64,000 bases of DNA from Agromyces cerinus subsp. cerinus (GCF_900142065.1 NZ_FSRJ01000002.1:372001-436000), one strand, 5' to 3'. Positions 35,448 through 44,486 are shown, counted from the first letter of the stretch. The notes: generated by a model from the letters alone, not told the origin. Numbers and translations: made by a program.

Positions 35448-36572
35448 TCAGAGTTCGGCCGTCATCGCGCCGCATGAGCGGCGAATGACGAGGCGAGGTC
35501 GGAGACGGATCTGGTGAATGGGGCAGTCGTCGCCCTCGACGAGCCTGCGGATCAGCACGTCGGCGGCCATCCGGCCGATGCGGTACTTCGGCGGCGCGAC
35601 AGCGGTGAGCGGCACTTCGGCGAGGTCGGCCGTCTCGTCGTCGTACGAGACGAGCGCGATGTCGTCGGGCACGGTGAGTCCGCCGCGACGAATCGCGCCC
35701 TCGAGCAGGGTCGCTTCGCGATCGCCGAAGACCAGCGCGGCCGTGGCCTCGAATCCGCGCACGGCGTCGAAGGCCGACTCTGCGGAGTCCGACTCCCACT
35801 CGGCCTTGCCCTGAGCGAACTCGAGGCCGCCGACGAGTCCGAGATCCGCGACCGCGCGGCGGTATCCGAGCACCACCGCGGGCGCCGTCGGGGTACGTTC
35901 GCGGGTCAGGAGCGCCACCCGCCCGTGGCCGAGCCCTGCGAGGTGTCGGACAGCGTCGTAGGCGCCGCCCTGGTGATCCGAGCACACGTGCTCGGTGCGG
36001 TCGCCGGGACCGGAGTCGATGAGGCTGCGCTCGAGGAGCACGACCGGAACCGGCAGCTCCATGAGTCGCTGCGCGCGTGCGACGGGATCGTCGAGTCCGG
36101 TCAGCGTCGGCACGAGCAGCAGCCCCTCGACGCCCGTTTCGAGCAGGAACTCGATGCCCCGGTCTTCGAGCAGCGGGTCGTACCGGTAGGTCGAGAGCTG
36201 CAGTGAGGCGCCGGCCGCCGAGAGGGATTCCTCGATGCCCTGCAGTACGCGTGGATAGTAGAGCTGCGTGTCGGGAAGGAGGACGCCGACGCGGCGACGC
36301 GTTCGCTGCTCGCGCGGGCGCCTGGGGGCGACGAAGCTGCCTGCGCCCTGGCGGCGCACCACGATGCCCTGCGACACGAGTTCGTCGAACGCGCGTCGGA
36401 CGGTGGTGATGGAGAGCCCGGTCTCTGCCGAGAGGTGCTGCTCCGTCGGGAGCTTCTGACCCGCAGTCCAGGTGCCGGCGATGATGCCGCGCCGTAGTTC
36501 GTCGGCGAGCACCTCGAACTTCAATCCCTTCGATTCGGCATCGCGAATCGCGGTCCCACGCTTCGACGGCAT
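35448..36572 (-). CDS. GntR/LacI-hybrid transcriptional regulator (AraR-like)
   Basis: A 374-residue regulator. Residues 18-80 are a GntR winged helix (LADELRRGIIAGTWTAGQKL, TEQHLSAETGLSITTVRRAF, QGIVVRRQGAGSFVA). Residues 93-365 form a LacI-type sugar-binding domain (RRRVGVLLPDTQLYYPRVLQ, YDAVRHLAGLGHGRVALLTR, DIALVSYDDETADLAEVPLT). This layout is that of AraR, which binds a sugar and operators upstream of uptake and degradation genes. It is divergent from the ABC importer and precedes the oxidoreductase-sulfatase operon, so it is the obvious regulator of the locus. Confidence 0.9.
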   Translation of the reverse strand: MPSKRGTAIRDAESKGLKFEVLADELRRGIIAGTWTAGQKLPTEQHLSAETGLSITTVRRAFDELVSQGIVVRRQGAGSFVAPRRPREQRTRRRVGVLLPDTQLYYPRVLQGIEESLSAAGASLQLSTYRYDPLLEDRGIEFLLETGVEGLLLVPTLTGLDDPVARAQRLMELPVPVVLLERSLIDSGPGDRTEHVCSDHQGGAYDAVRHLAGLGHGRVALLTRERTPTAPAVVLGYRRAVADLGLVGGLEFAQGKAEWESDSAESAFDAVRGFEATAALVFGDREATLLEGAIRRGGLTVPDDIALVSYDDETADLAEVPLTAVAPPKYRIGRMAADVLIRRLVEGDDCPIHQIRLRPRLVIRRSCGAMTAEL

Positions 36573-36722
36573 CCGCCCCCCTCTCGCACTTCTACGATTC
36601 TGTTCTCAGAAAAGAGAGAAATAAAGCAGTACTTCGTGAGCTTCTCGGGTGTGCTCTGCGCAGCTCTCCCGCCCGAATCGGGGATCGGCGGAATCGCTGA
36701 GAGAGTTTTCTTGGGATTACTC

Positions 36723-36733
36723 CTTGAATACTC
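36723..36733 (+). promoter_or_regulatory. Half-site resembling the locus operator, upstream of the importer
   Basis: CTTGAATACTC differs from the CTTGAATCCTC arm at one position (C to A). It lies 71 bases before the start of the binding protein, almost the same distance as the 69 bases at the sulfatase. The surrounding 36573-36803 stretch is AT-rich for this genome and also contains CTCAC-N10-GTGAG (36731-36750). Confidence 0.45.
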
Positions 36734-36803
36734 ACTTGAGCCCTTGTGAGAGTCGAGCGACCGAGGGGCGAAGCCGCCACTCTCGACGTTGAAAGGTGAA
36801 CCA

Positions 36804-38093
36804 ATGGCGAAGATCCGAAAGATGTCTGCCCTCCTCGTCGGCGGCGTGCTTGCCGTGACTGCGAGCGGATGCGCCTCGCAAGCGGGCTCGAGCGACGCCC
36901 TGACCTACTGGTCGATGTGGAAGGAGGGCGAGGCGCAGCAGAAGGTCGTCGCCGCTGCGATCGCCGACTTCGAGGACGAGACGGGGATCACCGTCAACGT
37001 CCAGTGGCAGGGTCGCGACAACGTGAAGAAGGTCGTGCCGACGCTGAACACCAACAAGGTGCCCGACCTCGTCGACGGATCGTTCGCGAAACTGGCCCCG
37101 ATCCTGGCAGAGACGGGCCAGGCGAAGTCGCTGACCGAGGCATACGACGCCGAAGTCGATGGCAGCACCGTCGCCGACCTCATCCCGAGTGCCTACCTCG
37201 ATGCCGACGAGCTGTCGGTCGACGGCGGCGACGCCCCGTGGATGCTGCCGTATTCGCTCACGAGCGACGCCATCTGGTACAACGCCGCAGCCCACCCCGA
37301 GCTCGTCGAGAACCCGCCGGCGACGTGGGACGACTTCATCGACACCCTCGACCAGCTGAAGGCCGACGGAGAGGCGCCGCTCGCGATCGACGGCGACGTC
37401 TCGGGGTACAACGCCTACTGGTTCACCGCCGCGATCGTCCGAACGGCCGGCCCCGGCTCGCTCAAGGAGATCGCCACCGATCCGACCGGTGAGGGCTGGG
37501 ACCGGCCCGAGGCGCTGGAGGCCGCGGAGATGGTCGAGCAGCTCGTCGACGGGGGATACTTCATCGACGGCTTCAACGCCAGCAAGTGGCCCGCGCAGCA
37601 GCAGGCATGGGCCGACAACCAGGCGGCCCTGCTGTTCAACGGCACCTGGATCCCCACCGAGACCGGTCCGTACGCGGCAGACGGCTTCGAGTACTCCTCG
37701 TTCCCCTTCCCGCACCTCGACGGCGGCAACACGGCCCAGCGCGCCGACTTCGTCGGATTCGCCGTTCCCGCCAAGGCGAAGAACGCCGAGAACGCCCAGG
37801 CGCTCGCCGCCTACTTCCTCGGCGAGGAATACCAGAACGCGCTCGGCACGGACGCGAAGATCCTTCCGATCCGCGCCGACGCGGCAGTCAGCCCCGAGAT
37901 GACGACCGTGAAGGAAGCCCTCGACGCCGCCGACGGGTACTTCCAGCAGAACGACGGCATCAGCTTCCCCGGGTACACCGAGAAGCTGCTCTGGCCCGCC
38001 ATCGACCAACTCGTGCTCGGCAAGGTCTCCGCAGCCGAGTTCATCGAGCTGATGAAGTCGGGTCAGGTCGACTACTGGAAGCAGAACTCGTGA
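36804..38093 (+). CDS. ABC transporter sugar-binding lipoprotein
   Basis: A 429-residue family 1 extracellular solute-binding protein. A signal peptide ends in the lipobox VTASGC, Cys23, so it is anchored in the outer face of the membrane. ALTYWSMWKEGEAQQKVVAA and KVPDLVDGSFAKLAPILAET are typical of the oligosaccharide group, and YAADGFEYSSFPFPHLDGGN lies in the hinge-region half. It should deliver oligosaccharides released by the lyase to the permeases. GAAAGGTGAACC precedes the ATG. Its last codon overlaps the GTG of the first permease. Confidence 0.9.
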   Translation: MAKIRKMSALLVGGVLAVTASGCASQAGSSDALTYWSMWKEGEAQQKVVAAAIADFEDETGITVNVQWQGRDNVKKVVPTLNTNKVPDLVDGSFAKLAPILAETGQAKSLTEAYDAEVDGSTVADLIPSAYLDADELSVDGGDAPWMLPYSLTSDAIWYNAAAHPELVENPPATWDDFIDTLDQLKADGEAPLAIDGDVSGYNAYWFTAAIVRTAGPGSLKEIATDPTGEGWDRPEALEAAEMVEQLVDGGYFIDGFNASKWPAQQQAWADNQAALLFNGTWIPTETGPYAADGFEYSSFPFPHLDGGNTAQRADFVGFAVPAKAKNAENAQALAAYFLGEEYQNALGTDAKILPIRADAAVSPEMTTVKEALDAADGYFQQNDGISFPGYTEKLLWPAIDQLVLGKVSAAEFIELMKSGQVDYWKQNS

Positions 38094-39061
38094 CGCAGAC
38101 CGAGATCAGGACGCCTCCGCGCAGCCCGGTCGCCGGACCCGCCGCCGAATCGGTGGTGCGTCCCGGCGGCAACGCCGTCGATCGGGGCAGGAAGCGGCTG
38201 TTCGTCCCCTTCGTCGGGCCGGCGTTCCTGCTCTACACCGTGCTGTTCGTCGGGCCGGCGCTCTACGCCGTGTGGATCAGCTTCAACAAGTGGGCCGGCG
38301 CAGGCCCGATGGAGTTCGTCGGATTCGGCAATTACGTCCGGCTCTTCTCGGACAAGCTGTTCATCCAGTCGTTCCTCAACACGCTGCTGCTGCTCTTCGT
38401 CGTCGGCATCGCCATCTTCGTCATCGCCTTCGGGCTCACGCTCGTGCTGCGCGACATGGCGGGCAAGAAGATCGCCCGCTCGGTGATCTTCTTCCCCCAC
38501 CTCGTGAACGCGATGATCTTCGGCGTGCTCGCAGGATTCATCTTCAATCCCGCCGGCCTGGTGAACACCATGCTCGGCGGTCTCGGCGTCGAGGACCCGC
38601 CCGCCTGGCTCTCGCAGGACAACCTGTTCCCCCTCATCATGGTCATGATGACCTGGATCACCACCGGGTACTTCACGACGATCCTCATGGCCGGGGTCGA
38701 CCGCATCCCGCCGTACTACTACGAGGACTGCGCCCTCGCCGGCGCGAACGCCTTCCAACGACTCCGCTACGTCATCCTGCCGCTCACCTGGGACGTGTTC
38801 GGCACCTGCGCCGTGCTGTGGACGATCTCCTCGGTGAAGATCTTCGAGATCGTCTGGGTGTTCGGCGGATCCACCGGCCAGGGCATGCCGCCGACGCAGA
38901 CGTGGACCACCGCGGTGTACACCTACGTGACCGCGTTCTCCGGCGAGTCGGTTCCCGCCTACGGCGCAGCTACGGCATCCGCCGTGCTCTCGCTCGCCCT
39001 CGTCTCCGTGCTGGTCCTGCTTCTTCGCAGGGTCATGAAGCGCGAAGCCGTCGAGTTCTAG
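38090..39061 (+). CDS. ABC sugar permease, MalF-like
   Basis: A 323-residue CUT1 permease with six predicted helices (FVPFVGPAFLLYTVLFVGPA, TLLLLFVVGIAIFVIAFGLT, NAMIFGVLAGFIFNPAG and others). The EAA loop reads YYYEDCALAGANAFQRLRYV. The GTG at 38090 overlaps the preceding stop (GTGA), showing translational coupling with the binding protein. It pairs with the MalG-like subunit 8 bases downstream. No ATP-binding subunit gene is in the cluster, so a shared MsmK-type ATPase from elsewhere must energise it. Confidence 0.9.
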   Translation: MTQTEIRTPPRSPVAGPAAESVVRPGGNAVDRGRKRLFVPFVGPAFLLYTVLFVGPALYAVWISFNKWAGAGPMEFVGFGNYVRLFSDKLFIQSFLNTLLLLFVVGIAIFVIAFGLTLVLRDMAGKKIARSVIFFPHLVNAMIFGVLAGFIFNPAGLVNTMLGGLGVEDPPAWLSQDNLFPLIMVMMTWITTGYFTTILMAGVDRIPPYYYEDCALAGANAFQRLRYVILPLTWDVFGTCAVLWTISSVKIFEIVWVFGGSTGQGMPPTQTWTTAVYTYVTAFSGESVPAYGAATASAVLSLALVSVLVLLLRRVMKREAVEF

Positions 39062-39069
39062 GAGTGACG

Positions 39070-39984
39070 ATGACGACCACTGAACTTGCGACCCGCGTCA
39101 TGACCGTTCCCGAAGCTGCGCGGGGCCGCCGCCGCCGCGGCGCGGCGATCGGCCACGAACGCAGCCTGCTGCGCGGAATCGGCCTGGTGCTGCTCTGGGC
39201 CTTCGTGGTGCTCAACATCGCGTGGATGGTCTGGATGGTCATCCAGGCGTTCCGAGACACCCGCTCGATCCTGAGCGATCCATGGGGGCTGCCGACCTCG
39301 CTCGACCCGGTCAACTTCGTGACGGCATGGACGGTCGGCGACTTCGCGATCGCGACGGCGAACAGCGTCGCGACGACATTGGTCTCCTCGTTGCTGACCG
39401 TCGCGATCGCAGCACCCGCCGCGTACTACCTCGCGCGGGTCGAGAACCGCATGACCAACTCGCTCACGGTGTACTTCGTGCTCGGACTCGGCATCCCCGC
39501 GCAGGTCATCGTCATCCCGCTCTTCGTGATGCTGAACGAGGTGTACCTCACTGACAGCCTGGTCGGCTTGAACCTCGTCTACGTCGGCGTCTCGATGCCC
39601 TTCACGGTGTTCCTGCTCATCGCCTTCTTCCGCTCGCTGCCGCTCGAACTCGAGGAGGCGGCCGCGCTCGACGGGCTCACCGCGTTCGGGACGTTCTGGC
39701 GGATCACGCTGCCACTGGCCAAGGGCGGCATCCTTACCGCGTTCGTGCTGCAGGTGATCTCGCACTGGAACGAGACCCTGCTCGCGCTCACCCTGCTGCA
39801 GTCGACCGAGAAGTACACGCTCCCGGTCGCGCTCATCTCGTTCATCCAGCAGCAGACCTATTCCGGTGCCGACTGGGGCGGCCTGTTCGCGGGGCTGTGC
39901 ATCGTCGTCATTCCGATGCTCGTGATCTACCTCTGGCTCGGCCGCAGGCTGACGGAGGGCTTGACGCTCGGCATGGGCAAGTGA
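39070..39984 (+). CDS. ABC sugar permease, MalG-like
   Basis: A 304-residue CUT1 permease: an Arg-rich cytosolic start (ARGRRRRGAAIGHERSLL), then helices such as IGLVLLWAFVVLNIAWMVWM and YFVLGLGIPAQVIVIPLFVM. The EAA loop is LELEEAAALDGLTAFGTFWR, which contacts the ATPase. GGAGTGACG precedes the ATG. The stop overlaps a GTG that opens a short sulfatase remnant. Confidence 0.9.
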   Translation: MTTTELATRVMTVPEAARGRRRRGAAIGHERSLLRGIGLVLLWAFVVLNIAWMVWMVIQAFRDTRSILSDPWGLPTSLDPVNFVTAWTVGDFAIATANSVATTLVSSLLTVAIAAPAAYYLARVENRMTNSLTVYFVLGLGIPAQVIVIPLFVMLNEVYLTDSLVGLNLVYVGVSMPFTVFLLIAFFRSLPLELEEAAALDGLTAFGTFWRITLPLAKGGILTAFVLQVISHWNETLLALTLLQSTEKYTLPVALISFIQQQTYSGADWGGLFAGLCIVVIPMLVIYLWLGRRLTEGLTLGMGK

Positions 39985-40085
39985 GTCCGGGCGGGGGAGC
40001 GGACCGGCCGCGTCCGAACATCCTGCTCGTGATGGCCGACCAGCTCGGTGCGCACGTGATGCGCACCCTCGCCGTCGAGTACTGA
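39981..40085 (+). pseudogene. Remnant of a fourth sulfatase gene (34 codons)
   Basis: A GTG overlapping the permease stop opens a 34-codon frame. Residues 10-24 (PRPNILLVMADQLGAH) are the unmistakable N-terminal strand and metal-binding Asp of a type I sulfatase, yet after VMRTLAVEY the frame ends. The rest (about 430 residues, with the CxPxR signature) is missing. RTLAVEY may be the original C-terminus joined by an internal deletion, as the next gene starts 6 bases later and the coupling of start and stop is intact. Confidence 0.75.
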
Positions 40086-40091
40086 TTCACG

Positions 40092-40895
40092 ATGCCACTC
40101 GCCTTCTCGACACTCGGCGCACCCGGCGTCGGCCTCGCCGACGTCGTCTCGATCGCGACCCGGAACGGCGTCGAGGGAGTCGAGCTGCGCGCCGGCGACG
40201 GGCAGCTCGTCGAGGTGCGGATGCGCGCCGCGCAACGCGCGGAGGTGCGCGCGGGGTTCACCGACTCCGGCATCCGGGTGCTCGCGGTCGCCGGCTACGT
40301 CCGCGTCTGCGAGCCGGGCGACGATGGGGCGGTCGTCGGTTCGCTGCTGCGCCACCTGGAGCTCGCGGCCGACCTCGGCGCCCACGCCGTGCGCGTCTTC
40401 CCGGGAGCCGCCGGCCCGGGCGCCGACGGTGCGAGTCGTGCCGTCCGTCGCCTCGCGCAGGTGTCGACGCAGCTGCGTGGAGACGGGCCGCGGGTGCTCA
40501 TCGAGACCCACGACTCGCACCCGCGCGGGCGCGATCTGCGAGCGATGCTGGCGGCACTCGACGACGCGGTGCCCGGCCACGGGGTCGGCGCGATCTGGGA
40601 TGTCTTCCATCCCTGGCGCGCAGGCGAGGCGCCCGCCGACACGGCAGTCGAGCTCGCCCCCTGGCTCGACTACGTGCAGTTCAAGGACGGCACGATCGGC
40701 GGCACGATCACGGGCGTCGGTGACGGAGATCTGCCGCTCGACGAGATCGCGGCCATCGTCGGTCCCGATCGGTGGTGGTCGTTCGAATGGGAGAAGGCGT
40801 GGCATCCCGAGCTGCCGTGCCTCGACGAGGCCCTCCCGATCGCCGCGGCCTGGTACCGGCGGCGCGTCCAGGGGCGTGTCGCGGCGTCGTCATGA
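40092..40895 (+). CDS. Sugar phosphate isomerase/epimerase-like TIM-barrel protein
   Basis: A 267-residue xylose-isomerase-like (AP endonuclease 2) barrel. MPLAFSTLGAPGVGLADVVS is strand 1, GVEGVELRAGDGQLVEVR strand 2, ADLGAHAVRVFPGAAGPG strand 4, VLIETHDSHPRGRDL carries the metal-binding Glu, IWDVFHPWRAGEAP the Asp/His and FEWEKAWHPELP the last Glu. It likely isomerises or epimerises a keto-sugar acid or related product of the pathway. In the importer operon, just after the sulfatase remnant. Confidence 0.85.
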   Translation: MPLAFSTLGAPGVGLADVVSIATRNGVEGVELRAGDGQLVEVRMRAAQRAEVRAGFTDSGIRVLAVAGYVRVCEPGDDGAVVGSLLRHLELAADLGAHAVRVFPGAAGPGADGASRAVRRLAQVSTQLRGDGPRVLIETHDSHPRGRDLRAMLAALDDAVPGHGVGAIWDVFHPWRAGEAPADTAVELAPWLDYVQFKDGTIGGTITGVGDGDLPLDEIAAIVGPDRWWSFEWEKAWHPELPCLDEALPIAAAWYRRRVQGRVAASS

Positions 40896-40914
40896 ACGCA
40901 CCTGCGAAGTCATC

Positions 40915-40925
40915 CTTGATTCCTC
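40915..40925 (+). promoter_or_regulatory. Half-site resembling the locus operator, upstream of the lyase
   Basis: CTTGATTCCTC differs from CTTGAATCCTC at one position and lies 48 bases before the lyase ATG. The 77-bp gap is the only non-coding space between the isomerase and lyase genes, which suggests an additional promoter here. Confidence 0.4.
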
Positions 40926-40972
40926 GTGACACGGCCTCGTAGCGTCTCCGGACATCGACCGAAGGAGCTCGC

Positions 40973-43387
40973 ATGTACCGTCCCTCACGCCGATCCGTCC
41001 TGCGTCTCGGCAGCGTGGCGCTCGCGTCCGCGCTGGTGCCTCATCTCGCCGCGACGCGGGCGAGGCCCATCCCGACCGCCGCCCTCGGACTCGCCGAACC
41101 CGAACTCGAGGCCCTGCGCGCACGGTGGATCGATTCGCTGACCGGCCGCACGATGATCGAGGCTGCGCCCGGCGCTTTCGCGGATGCCATCGCGCGCCAG
41201 GACGCCGCCGTCGACAAGCTGCTCGCCCGGGTGAGCCCCACGGGCACGCGCTACTTCGAGGGCCACGACTGGGCGATCGGCGCGACCGACATCGCCAAGT
41301 CGAACGCCATGCGCATGAACTTCTCGGGACTCGAGTCGCTCGCGATCGCCTGGGCGACTCCCGGCTCGAAGCACGAGGCATCCGCGGCCGTGCTCGGCAC
41401 GATCACGCAGGGACTCGACCACATGCACACGGCGATCTACCACCCGCAGACCGAATGGTGGGGCAACTGGTGGTCGTGGCTCATCGGGGCGACGAAGCCG
41501 CTGTCGAACATCATGGCCATCCTCCACGACGAGCTCGAGCAGTCCGCCATCGACGCCTACTGCGCGGCGATCGACCACTTCCTCCCGAATCGGGATCCCC
41601 GCATGCAGATCCACCCGACGGGTCCCAAGGAGTCCGACGGCGCGAACCGCGTCGACATCTGCCAGGCGATCATCGTGCGTTCCATCGTGCAGCCCGACCC
41701 CGAGTTGCTCGGCGCCGCGGTCGCCGCGCTCAGCCCCACCTGGCAGTACGTCACCGAGGGCAACGGCTTCTTCGAGGACGGGTCCTTCATCCAGCACTCG
41801 ACGATCGGGTACACGGGCACGTACGGGCTCGTGCTGCTCGGCGGGCTTGCGAAGCTGTTCGCCCTCGTCTCGGGCTCGTCCTACGACATCACCGAGCCCT
41901 CGCGCAGCAACATCACCGGAGTCATCGACGGTTCGTTCGCGCCATTCATGTTCAACGGGCAGATGATGGACGCCGTCAGGGGGCGCGCCGTGTCCCGGTA
42001 CGCGGAGCGAAGCATCGACAACGGCGACGAACTGATCGAGGCCACGCTCCGCCTCGCCCAAGCCGCTGATCCCGCGACCGCCGAGCACTGGCGCGGACTC
42101 TGCCGGCAATGGATCGAAGGCAACAGCGCCTCCGAGATCACCACGACGACGAACATCGTCAGACGTGCACTCGTGACCGACCTCATGTCGTCGGATGTCG
42201 CGGCGGCACCGGATGCTACGGGGCCGCGGTTCTATCCGGCCATGGACCGGCTCGTCCACCGGGCGGAGGACGGCTCGTGGGCGATGTGCATCGCCATGTG
42301 CTCGAACCGCATCGCATGGCACGAGGGCACCGAAGCCGAGAACTTCGAGGGCGTCAAGACGAGTCAGGGCATGACGTACCTCTACCTGGCGACCGACGAC
42401 ACCCACTACGACGACCATTTCTGGGCGACATCCGATCTCGCCGCCCCGGCCGGGACGACCGTGGACCTCACCCCGCTCGACTGGAACCCGGAGGGGCAAT
42501 GGGGTGAGCAGACGCCCGCGAACGAATGGACCGGCGGAGTCGCGTTCGACGGCACCGCGGTGGCAGCGATGCACCTCGTCGCACCCGGCGGCACCGGTCT
42601 CACGGCGAGGAAGGCGTGGTTCGTCCTGCCCGACATGGTCGTCGCCCTCGGCAGCGATGTCTCGACGCAGAGCGAAGCCGAGGTGCGCACCGTCGTCGAA
42701 CACCGGAATCTCGGCGACACCACGCGGCGACTGCTCGTCGACGGCGTTCCGGTCGCCGAGGAGTCGGTGTTCGATGCCCCACGGTGGGCGCACCTCGACG
42801 GGGTCGGCGGGTACCTCTTCCTCGACCGTTCCCCGATCGTCGCCGGTCTCGCGGAACGCGAGGGCACGTGGCGGCGCAACAACACGAATGCGGCCGCGGG
42901 CACGGGGGAGGTCCGTCGTCGTCAGTATGCGACACTCGCCTACACGCACGGCGTCGGAGCCGCGGCCGCCGGGGCGGGCTATGCGTACGCGATGCTTCCC
43001 GGGGCGGACCAGGCGCACACGGCCTCGCGGGCCCGCAGACCAGGCGTGACCGTGCTTCGGAACGACGCCGACGTCCAGGCGATCAGCCCTGCGAAGTGGG
43101 TCACGGCGGCGACGTTCTGGAAGGCGGCCACGGTCGGCGACCTCAGCATCGACGGCAGCGCCTGCCTCATCGTGCGCAAGACGCCCGGCGTCGTACGTGT
43201 GGCGATCAGCGATCCGACGCAGGTGCAGTCGAGCATCGCCGTGCAGATCGCCGAAACCAGAGTTGCGCGCGTGACGGGCGCCGACGCCGCACGCGTGAGC
43301 CTGGAGCGCTCCGGCGCCGACGTGCACCTGACCATCGACACCACGGGCACGGCCGGAGGCGCGATCGAGTTCTCCCTGCACGGTTGA
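40973..43387 (+). CDS. Secreted polysaccharide lyase family 8 (hyaluronate/chondroitin/xanthan lyase type)
   Basis: An 804-residue lyase with a twin-arginine signal (PSRRSVLRLGSVALASALVP). Residues 40-370 form the (alpha/alpha) barrel with EWWGNWWSW, GANRVD (Asn225), FFEDGSFIQHSTIGYTGTYG (His275, Tyr284) and AVRGRAVSRY (Arg338, Arg342). The Asn-His-Tyr-Arg spacing equals what I recall for pneumococcal hyaluronate lyase, so catalysis by beta-elimination is likely. The beta-sandwich domains follow, ending GTAGGAIEFSLHG. It should cleave a uronic-acid polysaccharide outside the cell to unsaturated oligosaccharides. GAAGGAGCTCGC precedes the ATG. Which polymer it prefers cannot be told. Confidence 0.92.
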   Translation: MYRPSRRSVLRLGSVALASALVPHLAATRARPIPTAALGLAEPELEALRARWIDSLTGRTMIEAAPGAFADAIARQDAAVDKLLARVSPTGTRYFEGHDWAIGATDIAKSNAMRMNFSGLESLAIAWATPGSKHEASAAVLGTITQGLDHMHTAIYHPQTEWWGNWWSWLIGATKPLSNIMAILHDELEQSAIDAYCAAIDHFLPNRDPRMQIHPTGPKESDGANRVDICQAIIVRSIVQPDPELLGAAVAALSPTWQYVTEGNGFFEDGSFIQHSTIGYTGTYGLVLLGGLAKLFALVSGSSYDITEPSRSNITGVIDGSFAPFMFNGQMMDAVRGRAVSRYAERSIDNGDELIEATLRLAQAADPATAEHWRGLCRQWIEGNSASEITTTTNIVRRALVTDLMSSDVAAAPDATGPRFYPAMDRLVHRAEDGSWAMCIAMCSNRIAWHEGTEAENFEGVKTSQGMTYLYLATDDTHYDDHFWATSDLAAPAGTTVDLTPLDWNPEGQWGEQTPANEWTGGVAFDGTAVAAMHLVAPGGTGLTARKAWFVLPDMVVALGSDVSTQSEAEVRTVVEHRNLGDTTRRLLVDGVPVAEESVFDAPRWAHLDGVGGYLFLDRSPIVAGLAEREGTWRRNNTNAAAGTGEVRRRQYATLAYTHGVGAAAAGAGYAYAMLPGADQAHTASRARRPGVTVLRNDADVQAISPAKWVTAATFWKAATVGDLSIDGSACLIVRKTPGVVRVAISDPTQVQSSIAVQIAETRVARVTGADAARVSLERSGADVHLTIDTTGTAGGAIEFSLHG

Positions 43388-43433
43388 GCGCCGCGGATGC
43401 GACGGCCGCACGACCATCGCTCGCGTCGGACCG

Positions 43434-44486
43434 TCACTCGTCGACGAGCTCGTCGCGAATGCGGCGCAGGTCCTCCATGAGCGAGCCGATGAGGATCCAG
43501 TGACCGGACTTCGGCGGGGTGATCACGAGCGGTGACGTCAGCGCCGGGATCGCCGAGGTGAGCGGCTCGGGGTCGACGTCAGCGAGGTGCACGGCCAGTC
43601 GCACATCGTGCGCGGCGCGGCGCAGCTGCTCGGCGATCGCCTGCACCGTGGGCTCGTCGGCGAGCGCCGTGTCGTAGTGGTCGAAGAAGGCCCGGGTCAT
43701 GCCGATCACCTGCGTGACGATCGGGCTCAGGCGCTCGAGCAGCGTGCGCATCTCGCCGAGTTCGGTGCGGTGCGCGGAGCGGCGGGGATTGAGCGTGAGC
43801 GATTCCTCACCCGTGGCGATCGAGGCATCCGCTGCATCTCGCATCGGGCGCATGAGTCGGGCCTCGACCATGAGCCGCTGCAGGTCGGCGGGCGTCTGCG
43901 GGCTCTCGAGCGCGCTCGCGAGCCGGTCGAGGGAGGCTGCGAGCTCGCCGCCGAGCAACGACAGGTCGCGACGAGCCGGGGCGACCGCGACCGGCGGCAC
44001 GATGAGCGTGTTGACGATGATGCCGATCGCGGCGCCGATGAGGGTCTCGAGGATGCGGTCGACGGCGTACTCGGGTGACGACGAGCCCAGCGCGAGCACG
44101 AGCATCGCGCTGATCGCGACCTGGTTCGAGGTGCCGGGCGTCATCTTCAGCGCCCACGCGACGAGCATGGCGATCACGATCGTGACGAGGATGATCCAGC
44201 TGTCGGCTCCGAAGACGAGTGACGCGGCCGTGGCGACGAGCACCCCGAGGATCACGCCGATCGACCGCTCGATCGCCTTGCCGAACGACTGGTTCACGCT
44301 CGGCTGCACCACGAGCAGCGCCGCGATCGCCGCGAAGACGGGCAGCGGCCCCGGGATCAGCCAGCCGGCGATGAGCCAGGCGGCGATCGTCGCCGCCGAG
44401 GCCTTCGCGACCTGCAGGATGGGCATGCGCCTCGACGCGCGGAACGTGCCGGTGATGCCCATGCGATCCACGCTACTGGCGCTCAT
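43434..44486 (-). CDS. FUSC-family membrane protein (aromatic acid exporter-like)
   Basis: A 350-residue protein with about six N-terminal helices (ILQVAKASAATIAAWLIAGW, PVFAAIAALLVVQPSVNQSF, SIGVILGVLVATAASLVFGA, WIILVTIVIAMLVAWALK, IGAAIGIIVNTLIVPPVAVA) and a cytosolic helical C-terminus (LERLSPIVTQVIGMTRAFFD). QPSVNQSF is typical of the FUSC/ArAE group, which exports aromatic acids or similar anions. Its ATG directly follows the stop of the BCCT gene (TAGATG), so the two are probably co-expressed. Confidence 0.85.
   Translation of the reverse strand: MSASSVDRMGITGTFRASRRMPILQVAKASAATIAAWLIAGWLIPGPLPVFAAIAALLVVQPSVNQSFGKAIERSIGVILGVLVATAASLVFGADSWIILVTIVIAMLVAWALKMTPGTSNQVAISAMLVLALGSSSPEYAVDRILETLIGAAIGIIVNTLIVPPVAVAPARRDLSLLGGELAASLDRLASALESPQTPADLQRLMVEARLMRPMRDAADASIATGEESLTLNPRRSAHRTELGEMRTLLERLSPIVTQVIGMTRAFFDHYDTALADEPTVQAIAEQLRRAAHDVRLAVHLADVDPEPLTSAIPALTSPLVITPPKSGHWILIGSLMEDLRRIRDELVDE

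Noticed and set aside
36573..36803. Specific -35/-10 promoter for the binding protein
   Set aside because: Several TTG- and TA-containing hexamers occur in this AT-rich stretch, but none has proper spacing that would allow a single choice.
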